Assembly: GCF_017357525.1 (NCBI RefSeq)
Contig: NZ_CP036172.1
Coordinates: forward strand, 1 to 64,000
Origin: Methanofollis aquaemaris
Lineage (GTDB): Archaea > Halobacteriota > Methanomicrobia > Methanomicrobiales > Methanofollaceae
DNA length: 64,000 nt
Direction: 5' to 3'
Under the pieces are notes generated by a model that was not told the DNA's origin, searched no databases, and worked only from the letters and a program-made list of their open reading frames with translations. Position numbers and translations under genes: made by a program. Shown here in pieces: positions 52,635 to 60,475 of the stretch. How positions within the stretch are numbered: position 1 is the first letter of the stretch; every line of letters begins with the position of its first letter.

Positions 52635-53714
52635 TCACCTCTCCAGACACCCGATGCACGGGTCGATGGTCAGCACGATCACCGGCACATCGGCAAGTTC
52701 GCAGCCCTCCAGCATCTTGACCAGGGGCGGGATGTTCGTCATCGTCGGCGTCCGCACGCGGTGGCGGGCAAGTTTTCTGGTGCCGTTGCCCTTGACATAG
52801 TGGATCACCTCGCCGCGGGGCTGTTCGGCCCGCGAGAAGTACTCGCCCTCGGGCTTGCCGGTCACCTTCACCTCGATGGGACCGTCAGGGATCTTCTGGA
52901 CCGCTTCTTTGATCAGGTCGATGGAGGTGAAGAGTTCCCGTGCCCGCACCGCACACCTGGCATAGCAGTCGCACCCGTCCTCGACGACCGGCTTGAAGTG
53001 AAGACGGTCGTAGGCGGCGTACCCGTTCATCCTGATATCTGAAGCGACCTTGCTCCCCCGCAGCGTCGGGCCCACGGCGCCGAGTTCGTAGGCGTCCTCA
53101 GGCGAGAGCATCCCGACGTTCTTGAGCCTGGACTTCACCGAACTGTCGAGGAGGAAGACGTCCATCATATCCTTGAGCTCGCCCCTGATCCCCTCCAGAC
53201 CGTTGACCATCTCGTCGAGTTTCTCGCTGTCGATATCTCGGCGGACACCGCCGACCTTGGCGGCCCCCTGGATCACCCGGCCGCCGGTCGTCGCTTCCAT
53301 GTCGTCGAGGACATGCTCGCGCAGACGCCAGGCGTCCATGAAGAGATTCTCGAAACCCATGCCGTCGGCAAAGAGCCCGAGCCAGAGGAGGTGGGAGTGC
53401 ATCCTCGAGTACTCCGACCAGATCACCCGCAGGTACTCGGCACGCTCTGGCACCTCGACGCTCATCAACTGCTCGATGCCCTGACAGTAGGTCATCCCGT
53501 GGATGAAACTGCATATCCCGCAGATCCGCTCGGCGATATAGACATATTCAGGATATTCCCGCTTTTCGACCAGCGTCTCCAGGCCGCGGTGGACATAGCC
53601 GACCCCCGGAATCGCTTCCTTCACCTTCTCGTCCTCGACGACCAGGTCGAGGTGGAGGGGTTCGGGGAGCACCGGGTGCTGCGGGCCGAAAGGCACGACT
53701 ATTTTCTTTGACAT
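52635..53714 (-). CDS. echE: Energy-converting hydrogenase subunit E, [NiFe] large subunit
   Basis: The product is 359 aa from the ATG at 53714. Both Ni-binding CxxC pairs are intact: ERICGICSFIHGMTYCQGIE near the N-terminus and LTIDPCIGCLER at the C-terminus. The protein ends at C-x-x-C-LER, so unlike many [NiFe] hydrogenases it has little or no cleavable C-terminal extension, as known for Ech-type enzymes. It catalyses H2/proton interconversion coupled to ion translocation. It overlaps echD by 16 bp. Confidence 0.95.
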   Translation of the reverse strand: MSKKIVVPFGPQHPVLPEPLHLDLVVEDEKVKEAIPGVGYVHRGLETLVEKREYPEYVYIAERICGICSFIHGMTYCQGIEQLMSVEVPERAEYLRVIWSEYSRMHSHLLWLGLFADGMGFENLFMDAWRLREHVLDDMEATTGGRVIQGAAKVGGVRRDIDSEKLDEMVNGLEGIRGELKDMMDVFLLDSSVKSRLKNVGMLSPEDAYELGAVGPTLRGSKVASDIRMNGYAAYDRLHFKPVVEDGCDCYARCAVRARELFTSIDLIKEAVQKIPDGPIEVKVTGKPEGEYFSRAEQPRGEVIHYVKGNGTRKLARHRVRTPTMTNIPPLVKMLEGCELADVPVIVLTIDPCIGCLER

Positions 53715-54079
53715 GGTTCCTCCCCCCTGAAGGTGACGTTTGCAAAGGGAAACTTCTTCGCCGTCTTGAAGAGCGTGCCGTTGTAGTCGAGGCTCATGCC
53801 CTCGAACGTCAGGCCGAAGAAGTCGTGGATCTCGTTCTCGTAGATGAAGGCCGCCCAGTAGATCCCTGAGATGCTCTTCACCGTCGTCTCTGGCGGCACC
53901 ATGACCCGCAGGCTCTCGAAGTGGAAATCTTTGTCGAAGCTGTAACTGAGCTCGAAAGAGTCCTCGACCATCGAGCAACTCACCTGGACGAGGCGGAAGC
54001 CCCGGTTATGATAGACCTGCACCTCCTTGTGCAGGTCTGCGAGGGCGATCTCTCTGAGCACCTGTTCTTCAATTGCCAT
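53699..54079 (-). CDS. echD: Energy-converting hydrogenase subunit D
   Basis: The 126-aa protein belongs to the complex I 30-kDa (NuoC)-like family: FRLVQVSCSMVEDSFELSYS, FESLRVMVPPETTVKSISGI, and the conserved EIHDFFGLTFEGMSLDYNG. It is a soluble scaffold between echC and echE products. It overlaps echC by 11 bp and echE by 16 bp. Confidence 0.92.
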   Translation of the reverse strand: MAIEEQVLREIALADLHKEVQVYHNRGFRLVQVSCSMVEDSFELSYSFDKDFHFESLRVMVPPETTVKSISGIYWAAFIYENEIHDFFGLTFEGMSLDYNGTLFKTAKKFPFANVTFRGEEPCQRK

Positions 54080-54518
54080 GCTGTCTCTCCGTTTCTTTCA
54101 TCGCTGTCCGTTTCTCTTCGAGGATGCCCAGGGCCTTGACGATGCCGTCGATGATCGACTCGGGCCTTGCGGCACAGCCGGGGACATAGACGTCGACCGG
54201 GATGACCTGGTCGACGCCGCCGGCCATATTGTAGCACTCCCTGAAGACCCCGCCGGAGCAGGCGCAGATCCCGACGGCCACCACGACCTTGGGGTCGGGG
54301 ATCTGTTCGTAGGTGTTCTTGACAACCTCACGGTTGATCTCGTTGATCCCGCCGGTGATCACAAAGACATCGGCATGTTTCGGGTTTCCGGTATTGATGA
54401 TCCCGAAGCGCTCCACGTCGTACAGCGGGGTGAGGCAGGCGAGCACCTCGATGTCGCAGCCATTGCAGCTGGACGCGTCGTAGTGGAGCAGCCAGGGTGA
54501 CTTTTTCAGATATGCCAT
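54069..54518 (-). CDS. echC: Energy-converting hydrogenase subunit C, iron-sulfur small subunit
   Basis: The 149-aa NuoB-like subunit has the proximal cluster ligands: DASSCNGCDIEVLACLTP, VAVGICACSGGVFREC and VPGCAARPESIIDGI. It passes electrons from echF to the NiFe site. The start at 54518 is 3 bp after the echB stop. Confidence 0.95.
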   Translation of the reverse strand: MAYLKKSPWLLHYDASSCNGCDIEVLACLTPLYDVERFGIINTGNPKHADVFVITGGINEINREVVKNTYEQIPDPKVVVAVGICACSGGVFRECYNMAGGVDQVIPVDVYVPGCAARPESIIDGIVKALGILEEKRTAMKETERQHGN

Positions 54519-54521
54519 GCT

Positions 54522-55382
54522 TCAGACCCCCACATAGTAGTAATATACGATGACGAGGTTCAGGAACCCCAGGATTGCGGCAACGCCCCACCCGCTCTTC
54601 ATGGTCCACTGCCACTTCATCCTGGAGAAGGTGTTGTCGATGAAGATCTCCAGGAGGTAGGCGAGGGCGATGACCACGACGGCCAGCACCGGGTTGAACC
54701 CGAAGAAGAGATAGATCATCCCGAGGAGGACGACGGTCTCGTACCAGTGGGCGATCTCGATCTTGCCCAGGACCGGGCCGGCGAACTCGGTGGTCAGCCC
54801 TTTCACCAGTTCCTGGTGGGCATGGTGCGAGGTCGAGATGTCGAAGGGCGACTTGCGCAGTTTGATGGTCAGGATGGTCAGGAAGCCCAGGAAGACGCCC
54901 GGCAGGTACAGGATCGCCGGGACTGTCGAGGTGGCGATATCGCTGATATAGAAACTCCCGGTGACCATATAGAGCCCGACCGCCGTGAGGATCACCATCG
55001 GCTCGTAGGCCATCAGGGTGATCAGTTCGCGTTCTGCGCCGATGTAACTGTACGGCGAGTAGGCGGCGTACGCACCCAGCACGATGAAGATGTGGGCCAG
55101 AGTGAAGGCGAAGATGACGAGCAGGAAGTCGCCTCCGGCGAAGAAGTACGCACCGCTCACTGCCATGAAGACGAGGTAGGCCAGGATGTAGAGGTTCTGC
55201 GAGGGAGTGACGGTGACGTCCTCCTTCTCGAAGAGTTTGGCCACATCGTAGAAGGGCTGGAGGACCGGCGGGCCGACCCTGCCCTGCATCCTGGCGGTGA
55301 CTTTCCGGTCGATACCGGCGATCAGTCCGCCGAGGAGGGGGGCGAGGATCAGGAAGACGATGGCTGTGATGATCGAGGTCAC
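54522..55382 (-). CDS. echB: Energy-converting hydrogenase subunit B, membrane subunit
   Basis: The product is 286 aa from a GTG at 55382 that overlaps the echA stop (GTGA). It is a NuoH-like protein with about eight transmembrane helices and KVTARMQGRVGPPVLQPFYD plus SPFDISTSHHAHQELVKGLT, conserved loops linking the membrane arm to the hydrogenase module. Confidence 0.93.
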   Translation of the reverse strand: MTSIITAIVFLILAPLLGGLIAGIDRKVTARMQGRVGPPVLQPFYDVAKLFEKEDVTVTPSQNLYILAYLVFMAVSGAYFFAGGDFLLVIFAFTLAHIFIVLGAYAAYSPYSYIGAERELITLMAYEPMVILTAVGLYMVTGSFYISDIATSTVPAILYLPGVFLGFLTILTIKLRKSPFDISTSHHAHQELVKGLTTEFAGPVLGKIEIAHWYETVVLLGMIYLFFGFNPVLAVVVIALAYLLEIFIDNTFSRMKWQWTMKSGWGVAAILGFLNLVIVYYYYVGV

Positions 55383-57298
55383 AAGATCACCCCCTGGCTC
55401 ATGCCCCATGCAACCAGGGCCGCGGCCACCAGGATGAGGAGGATACAGACCGGGTTGCCCCAGCGCAGGAGTTTCTTCTCGCCGAAGTATTCCTCGAAGT
55501 AGTAGTTTCTGGTGGTCATCTCGCGCTGGATGCCGAGAGACCCGGCGAACTTCAGGTCAGGTGTCGTAGACCGACCGCCCATGTAGACCGGCAACTTCCG
55601 GCTCTCTTTGCTGGAAGTGTACAGGGAGAGCGGCAGGAAGAGCAGGAGGAGAACCATGAGCAGCATGATAATGATGTTGTCCTGTGCAAGCCGCGCCGTC
55701 TCGCCGTAGACTCCGAGGACATAGGGCTCGATGAGCACCGAGGAGACGAGGGGGAAGAGCAGGGCGGCGAGCACGGTGAGTGCGGCGAGCGAGGAGAGAA
55801 CCACCCACTTGCCGCGGGAGACTGTTCCTTCGAGGTTCTCACCGAACGGTGTCACCGCGAGGATCTTGCCCATCCACTTGGCCCAGAAGAAGACCGTGAC
55901 GGCGCTGCCGAAGGCGAGGATGGTGACAAAGACGATCCCGAAGGGTGCGTCGATGAACCCCTCGATCGCGGCCCACTTGGAGATGAGCATGCCGAAGGGT
56001 GCGAGGAACATGCCGGCGATCCCGATGGCGATCATCACGGCGATCTTCGGGAACTTGACGATCAGTCCGTCCATGTCCTCGATGTCCCGGCTGCCGGTGC
56101 GGTGTTCGACCGTCCCGACGCAGAGGAAGAGGAGCGACTTCGCAACCGCGTGGAAGATGATGAGCATGATCGCGGCCCAGACCAGTTCGGGCGTCCCGAC
56201 GCTGGCACATGCAACGATGAGCCCGAGGTTGGCGATGGTCGAGTAGGCGAGCACCTTCTTCGCGTTGGTCTGCGAGATGGCGATGGCCGAGGCGAGCAGG
56301 AAGGTGACGGCGCCGACCATGCCGAAGGCCACGCCGGCAAGGGTGCCGAGGAGCACGGGAGCGAACCTGACGATGATGTAGACGCCGGCCTTGACCATGG
56401 TGCTCGAGTGGAGCAGGGCGGAGACCGGGGTCGGGGCGACCATTGCGCCGACAAGCCATCCGGAGAAGGGCATCTGTGCCGCTTTGGTGAGGCCTGCGAA
56501 GCAGATGAGCACCGCGGGGATGATCGCAACAGACTGGCCGGAGGCGATGAGGGCGTCGAGTTCGAAGAGTCCGCCGGCCGGGTCGACACTTGCGAGGTAC
56601 AGGAAAGACGCCGCAAAGGCGATCCCGCCGAGGAGGTTCAACTTCAGGGCGAGGAAGGCGTTGTTCGTCGCTTCTTCGGTCTCGGAGTAGCCGATGAGCA
56701 GGAAGGACGAAAGCGTCGTGATCTCCCAGAAGAAGAAGACCCAGAGCAGGTTGTTCGAGAAGACCAGCCCGAACATCGCGGCCAGGAAGACGAAGACCAC
56801 GAAGAAGAACATCTTCCTCCGGTCTCTCACCTCGGGGTGGTGCTCGTGGTAGGTGTTCATGTAACTGGTGGCATAGACGGCGATAAGGCTCCCGATGATA
56901 CCGATGATCAGGGCCATGATGATGGAGAACTCGTCGATGAAGAGGTTCTTCACGGGTTCGAGCCCGCCGGCCATGGTCATCTCAAAGTAGAGCGTTATGG
57001 CGGTCTGTACAAGTACAAGCAGGACGGCAAGGTATTGCTTGAACTTTATACCCAGGTACAGCAGTAGAAGGGCGATGGCCATCTCGATGACAAACATCAC
57101 CTGCGCCGTCGGTTCAAAGGGGAAGGGGAAGTAAACCGACCCTCCGGTGAAGGAGGTTGCGAAGAGGTAGATGGAGCCAAGGGAGATGACCAGACCCGAT
57201 AATGCAATAATTGCATCTCTGATCCGGTTATTAGGCAACAATAACAGGATGAATGCAATTATACAGGGAAAGAGTATCAGGAATATTAGTTCATTCAT
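55379..57298 (-). CDS. echA: Energy-converting hydrogenase subunit A, ion-translocating membrane subunit
   Basis: The product is 639 aa from the ATG at 57298 (MNELIFLILFPCIIAFILLL). It is a NuoL/MrpA-like antiporter subunit with about sixteen transmembrane helices, core FFFWEITTLSSFLLIGYSET and AQMPFSGWLVGAMVAPTPVS with conserved charged residues for proton or sodium transfer, and STMVKAGVYIIVRFAPVLLG. First gene of echABCDEF; a TATA-like GGTTAATAAACC (minus sense, about 57333-57345) lies upstream. Confidence 0.94.
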   Translation of the reverse strand: MNELIFLILFPCIIAFILLLLPNNRIRDAIIALSGLVISLGSIYLFATSFTGGSVYFPFPFEPTAQVMFVIEMAIALLLLYLGIKFKQYLAVLLVLVQTAITLYFEMTMAGGLEPVKNLFIDEFSIIMALIIGIIGSLIAVYATSYMNTYHEHHPEVRDRRKMFFFVVFVFLAAMFGLVFSNNLLWVFFFWEITTLSSFLLIGYSETEEATNNAFLALKLNLLGGIAFAASFLYLASVDPAGGLFELDALIASGQSVAIIPAVLICFAGLTKAAQMPFSGWLVGAMVAPTPVSALLHSSTMVKAGVYIIVRFAPVLLGTLAGVAFGMVGAVTFLLASAIAISQTNAKKVLAYSTIANLGLIVACASVGTPELVWAAIMLIIFHAVAKSLLFLCVGTVEHRTGSRDIEDMDGLIVKFPKIAVMIAIGIAGMFLAPFGMLISKWAAIEGFIDAPFGIVFVTILAFGSAVTVFFWAKWMGKILAVTPFGENLEGTVSRGKWVVLSSLAALTVLAALLFPLVSSVLIEPYVLGVYGETARLAQDNIIIMLLMVLLLLFLPLSLYTSSKESRKLPVYMGGRSTTPDLKFAGSLGIQREMTTRNYYFEEYFGEKKLLRWGNPVCILLILVAAALVAWGMSQGVIL

Positions 57299-57619
57299 CC
57301 GTATCCCTCACTCATTCGGTGGATTCTAGGGGTTTATTAACCATCCGAATCACGCACTTTGATCAGTAAAAAACCTGTCGATATTACGGGTTCTCGCATG
57401 GTTTTCATTTGTTCTTCGTCTTCTGGCGCAGTCTGTGTCTATCGGGTTTTAGATATTCAATTTATTTTTTATGCCAAATTTGGGATTATTTTTCATTTTT
57501 TTCATTTATGCGCGCTCCGATCTGCAAAAGACCTTCATGATTAATATTTTACATGATCGAATCCACATTTCCTGCTCAAACCCTGGGCTTTTATTCTCTG
57601 TGTCCATAAGGTACATGCA
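57299..57619. other. 321-bp AT-rich intergenic, divergent promoters
   Basis: No gene is supported. The left end holds the ech promoter; AT-rich stretches near 57540-57595 (TTAATATTTTACATGATC) may promote the gene at 57620. Confidence 0.45.
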
Positions 57620-59029
57620 ATGCGTCCGTCATATCTGGGAAAGATCGCGTTGCACTGGTGCGATCACTGTCATGCACCGGTCCTCGGCGAACAGTGCGCA
57701 TGCGGGGCCGAGGCAAGATCGGTCGCCATCACTCCGCCGGGTGATGCCCGGCCCGCGATGGCCGCCGACGTCGAACTGGTCAATGCGGTTTTTCAGGAGC
57801 ACTTCGGTGTCCCCCTCATCCCCGAGGGACACCTTGCCGTCCTCAACAAGGTGCCTGAGATCGACCGGATGGAGGAGGTGGTCCTCGGCGGGACCATCGT
57901 CGCCGCCATCCGTTATCTCCCCAAAGAAGGAGTCTGGGAACCCCTCCCGCGGCCCGCGGCCGCCAGGTACTGCACGCCGACAAAGCGATACGTCGTCGTC
58001 GACGATGGTGCCGTGCCCTTCGTCAGGGACGGGTCAAGCCTCCTTGCTCCCGGACTCGCCGAGATCGAGGACTCGGTCAGGGCGGGCGACGAGGTCTTCC
58101 TCCTCTCGCAGTCGGGCGAGTGCATCGGCGTGGGCCGGGCCAAGGTCGACGCCGCAGAGGCGCGCACCATGACGCGGGGCCAGGTGGTGCGGACACGCAA
58201 GACCGCCCCCGCAGAGGTTGTCCCCGGCCCGGCGACCTGGGACGAGGCGGTGACGGCGAACCGGCGGATCCTCGATGCCTATGAGGGTGCCTCCATCGAT
58301 TTCATCAAGAAGGTCTGCGCCGATCACGAGGATCTCCCGAGGAACACTTCGTACTCCGGCGGCAAGGACAGTCTTGTCACGCTCCTGCTGGTCCTCAAGG
58401 CGGTCGGGAAGGTGCCGCTCCTGTACGCGGACACCGGCCTGGAGTTCCCTGAGACCGAGTCAAATGTCGCGACCGTCGCCGCCCGGTACGGTGTCGATGT
58501 GGTGCGGGCCGAGACCGGGGAGGCGTTCTGGGAACACTTCGCGGTCGAGGGGCCGCCTGCGGTCGATGCCCGCTGGTGTTGCCGGGTCTGCAAACTCGAA
58601 CCTGTCGGGCGGGTCATCGCCGAGCGGTGGGGCGAGTCGCTCTCCTTTATCGGTCAGCGGAAGTACGAATCTCTGAACCGGAAGCGGAGCCCCAGGGTGT
58701 GGCGGAACCGGAAGGTCAGAAACCAGCTCTCGGCCGCTCCGATCCAGCACTGGACGGCCCTCCATGTCTGGCTTTATCTCTTCAGGGAGAAGGCGCCGTA
58801 CAATGTGCTGTACGACCGCGGCCTGGACAGGATCGGGTGTTTTATGTGCCCGTCAAGCGACCTTGCAGTGCTCGAAGAGATCAAGAGAGATTACCCGCAC
58901 CTCTGGGAGAACTGGGAGGAGCGGCTTCGGGCCTGGCAGGAGGAGCACGGCCTGCCCGAGACCTGGGTGACGGATAGCGAATGGAGAAAACAGGGGTCTG
59001 GCAGGGATGAAGAAGATAGTTATAATTGA
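57620..59029 (+). CDS. PAPS-reductase-family protein with zinc ribbon and PUA-like domain
   Basis: The 469-aa protein has an N-terminal zinc ribbon (LHWCDHCHAPVLGEQCACGA), a PUA-like region (about 100-190, RYVVVDDGAVPFVRDG, GDEVFLLSQSGECIGVGRAK) and a C-terminal ATP-pyrophosphatase domain. The P-loop is NTSYSGGKDSLVTLLLVLKA; DARWCCRVCKLEPVGR and DRIGCFMCPSSDLA supply candidate iron-sulfur Cys. Known relatives are archaeal PUA-PAPS reductases. The RNA-binding PUA suggests RNA thiolation or modification rather than sulfate assimilation (inference). Its end overlaps hisH by 23 bp. Confidence 0.85.
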   Translation: MRPSYLGKIALHWCDHCHAPVLGEQCACGAEARSVAITPPGDARPAMAADVELVNAVFQEHFGVPLIPEGHLAVLNKVPEIDRMEEVVLGGTIVAAIRYLPKEGVWEPLPRPAAARYCTPTKRYVVVDDGAVPFVRDGSSLLAPGLAEIEDSVRAGDEVFLLSQSGECIGVGRAKVDAAEARTMTRGQVVRTRKTAPAEVVPGPATWDEAVTANRRILDAYEGASIDFIKKVCADHEDLPRNTSYSGGKDSLVTLLLVLKAVGKVPLLYADTGLEFPETESNVATVAARYGVDVVRAETGEAFWEHFAVEGPPAVDARWCCRVCKLEPVGRVIAERWGESLSFIGQRKYESLNRKRSPRVWRNRKVRNQLSAAPIQHWTALHVWLYLFREKAPYNVLYDRGLDRIGCFMCPSSDLAVLEEIKRDYPHLWENWEERLRAWQEEHGLPETWVTDSEWRKQGSGRDEEDSYN

Positions 59030-59609
59030 TTACGGTCTGGGGAACCTCCGGAGTGTCAGCCGCGGGCTTGAGAAGGCGGGGGCCTCGGCTGTGATCTCAT
59101 CCGACCCGGAAGCGATCGCCGCGGCCGACGCCCTCGTCCTCCCCGGCGTCGGGGCGTTCAGGGACGGGATGGAGATGCTCGGCCCCATCGAGGCGACGGT
59201 GCGGGAGCAGGCCGGCGAGGTGCCGGTGCTCGGGATCTGTCTCGGGATGCAGATGCTGATGGAGAGTTCCGAGGAAGGCGGCCTGCGGGCGGGCCTGGGC
59301 CTGGTCCCCGGCACGGTCAGGCGTTTCCCGCGGGTGCCTGAGATGAAGGTGCCGCACATGGGCTGGAACACGCTCTCGGTGCCGGCCGACGAACCGCTCT
59401 TCGATGGAGTGCCCGACGGGTCGTACGTCTATTTCGTCCACTCGTACTATGCCTCGGCCCCGGCCGAGCATACCATGACCACGACCGAATATATCCACGA
59501 GTTCGCGTCCTCGGTGAAGAACGGGATGGTCTATGGGGTTCAGTTCCATCCTGAGAAGAGCGGGGAGACGGGACTTTTGATCCTGAAAAATTTTATAGAA
59601 CTGGATTGA
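59007..59609 (+). CDS. hisH: Imidazole glycerol phosphate synthase, glutaminase subunit
   Basis: The 200-aa class I glutamine amidotransferase has DYGLGNLRSVSRGLEKAG, LPGVGAFRDGMEML, nucleophile Cys in LGICLGMQMLMESSEEGG, HMGWNTL, YFVHSYYA, and catalytic His/Glu in GVQFHPEKSGETG. With HisF it makes the imidazole ring of histidine and AICAR. It starts within the end of the PAPS-reductase-family gene; no other his gene is in the window. Confidence 0.96.
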   Translation: MKKIVIIDYGLGNLRSVSRGLEKAGASAVISSDPEAIAAADALVLPGVGAFRDGMEMLGPIEATVREQAGEVPVLGICLGMQMLMESSEEGGLRAGLGLVPGTVRRFPRVPEMKVPHMGWNTLSVPADEPLFDGVPDGSYVYFVHSYYASAPAEHTMTTTEYIHEFASSVKNGMVYGVQFHPEKSGETGLLILKNFIELD

Positions 59610-59612
59610 AAG

Positions 59613-59639
59613 GGGCGGCGAGCCCTTCTCTGTTTTTTT
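59613..59639 (+). terminator. Hairpin and oligo-T terminator after hisH
   Basis: GGGC-GGCGA-GCCC (59613-59625) followed by seven T residues (59633-59639). Confidence 0.5.
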
Positions 59640-59851
59640 GTCGGTGCGGCGTGATGGCGGCACGTCTGAACGATCACCATACCGATCCCTCGCGCTGATC
59701 GATCGCATGCATTCCTCCATGAATCGCACCGGGGGCACGGCGGTTTCGATCCTTCTGTGAGGGCGGCTCTTATGATCGGAGAAGCCCCGCCCACCAGGCG
59801 CGGGGCGGTTCACTCATCGAACAAGGGGTCCACAAAAAATAGAGAACTCCT

Positions 59852-60475
59852 TCAGGCCCGCTCTTCTCTTTTCCGGTAATACGAGAAGTACAGGTAAACC
59901 TCGTAGAGCAGGAGCAGCGCGATCACGCCCGCCCCACCGAGGAAGAAGGCGACGACGCGGGCGTCCAGCCCCGGCCCTGCATCCGGCCCCACATCCTGCT
60001 CAAGCCCCTCCGTCCCACCGCCATAGGCGGTGGGCTCGGGGGTCATCAGCACGCGCGGCATCGCCGGCGGCATCTCCGGGGCCGGTGCGATGATCGGCAG
60101 GAGGAGCGCGGCGGCCAGACTCGCAATGACGACGAACCCGAAGAGGGACGCGTATTTGAGAAGGATCGACTTGATGTCCTTCACCGGCGGAGCGACGATC
60201 AAGAGCCGTTCGGTGAGGCCGTAGACCTTCACCTCGCGCCCTTTCGTGCTCCACCTCGTCTTCACGATCTCGATCAGTTCAGCCTCGGCGAGGTTCTCGA
60301 TATGATATTTGAGGGTGGTGATGGGGATGGAGAGACGCTCGGCGATCTCGGCGGCGCTCCTCGGGCCGTCCTTGAGAGATCCCAGGATGTCGTTGGCCGT
60401 CTGGCTCGACATGGCCTTTGCGATCTTCTTCGCCCGCTCGTCTCCGGGCTCCAGCACTACGATCTCTTCAGACAT
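59852..60475 (-). CDS. Membrane-anchored winged-helix (ArsR-like) transcriptional regulator
   Basis: The product is 207 aa from the ATG at 60475 (MSEEIVVLEPGDERAKKIAK), which overlaps the alaS stop. The N-terminal winged helix has TANDILGSLKDGPRSAAEIA, ERLSIPITTLKYHIENLAEA and the wing STKGREVKVYGLTE. Two C-terminal transmembrane segments follow (FGFVVIASLAAALLLPIIA and VAFFLGGAGVIALLLLYEVY) joined by a proline/glycine-rich linker. Membrane-bound one-component regulators of this type are known in archaea. It is probably cotranscribed with alaS; its target is unknown. Confidence 0.82.
   Translation of the reverse strand: MSEEIVVLEPGDERAKKIAKAMSSQTANDILGSLKDGPRSAAEIAERLSIPITTLKYHIENLAEAELIEIVKTRWSTKGREVKVYGLTERLLIVAPPVKDIKSILLKYASLFGFVVIASLAAALLLPIIAPAPEMPPAMPRVLMTPEPTAYGGGTEGLEQDVGPDAGPGLDARVVAFFLGGAGVIALLLLYEVYLYFSYYRKREERA

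Noticed and set aside
59640-59790. Further copy of the dispersed repeat after hisH
   Set aside because: Only short similarities (GGCGGCACGTCTGA, CCATGAATCGCACCGGGGG) are seen and no ends; too weak to call.
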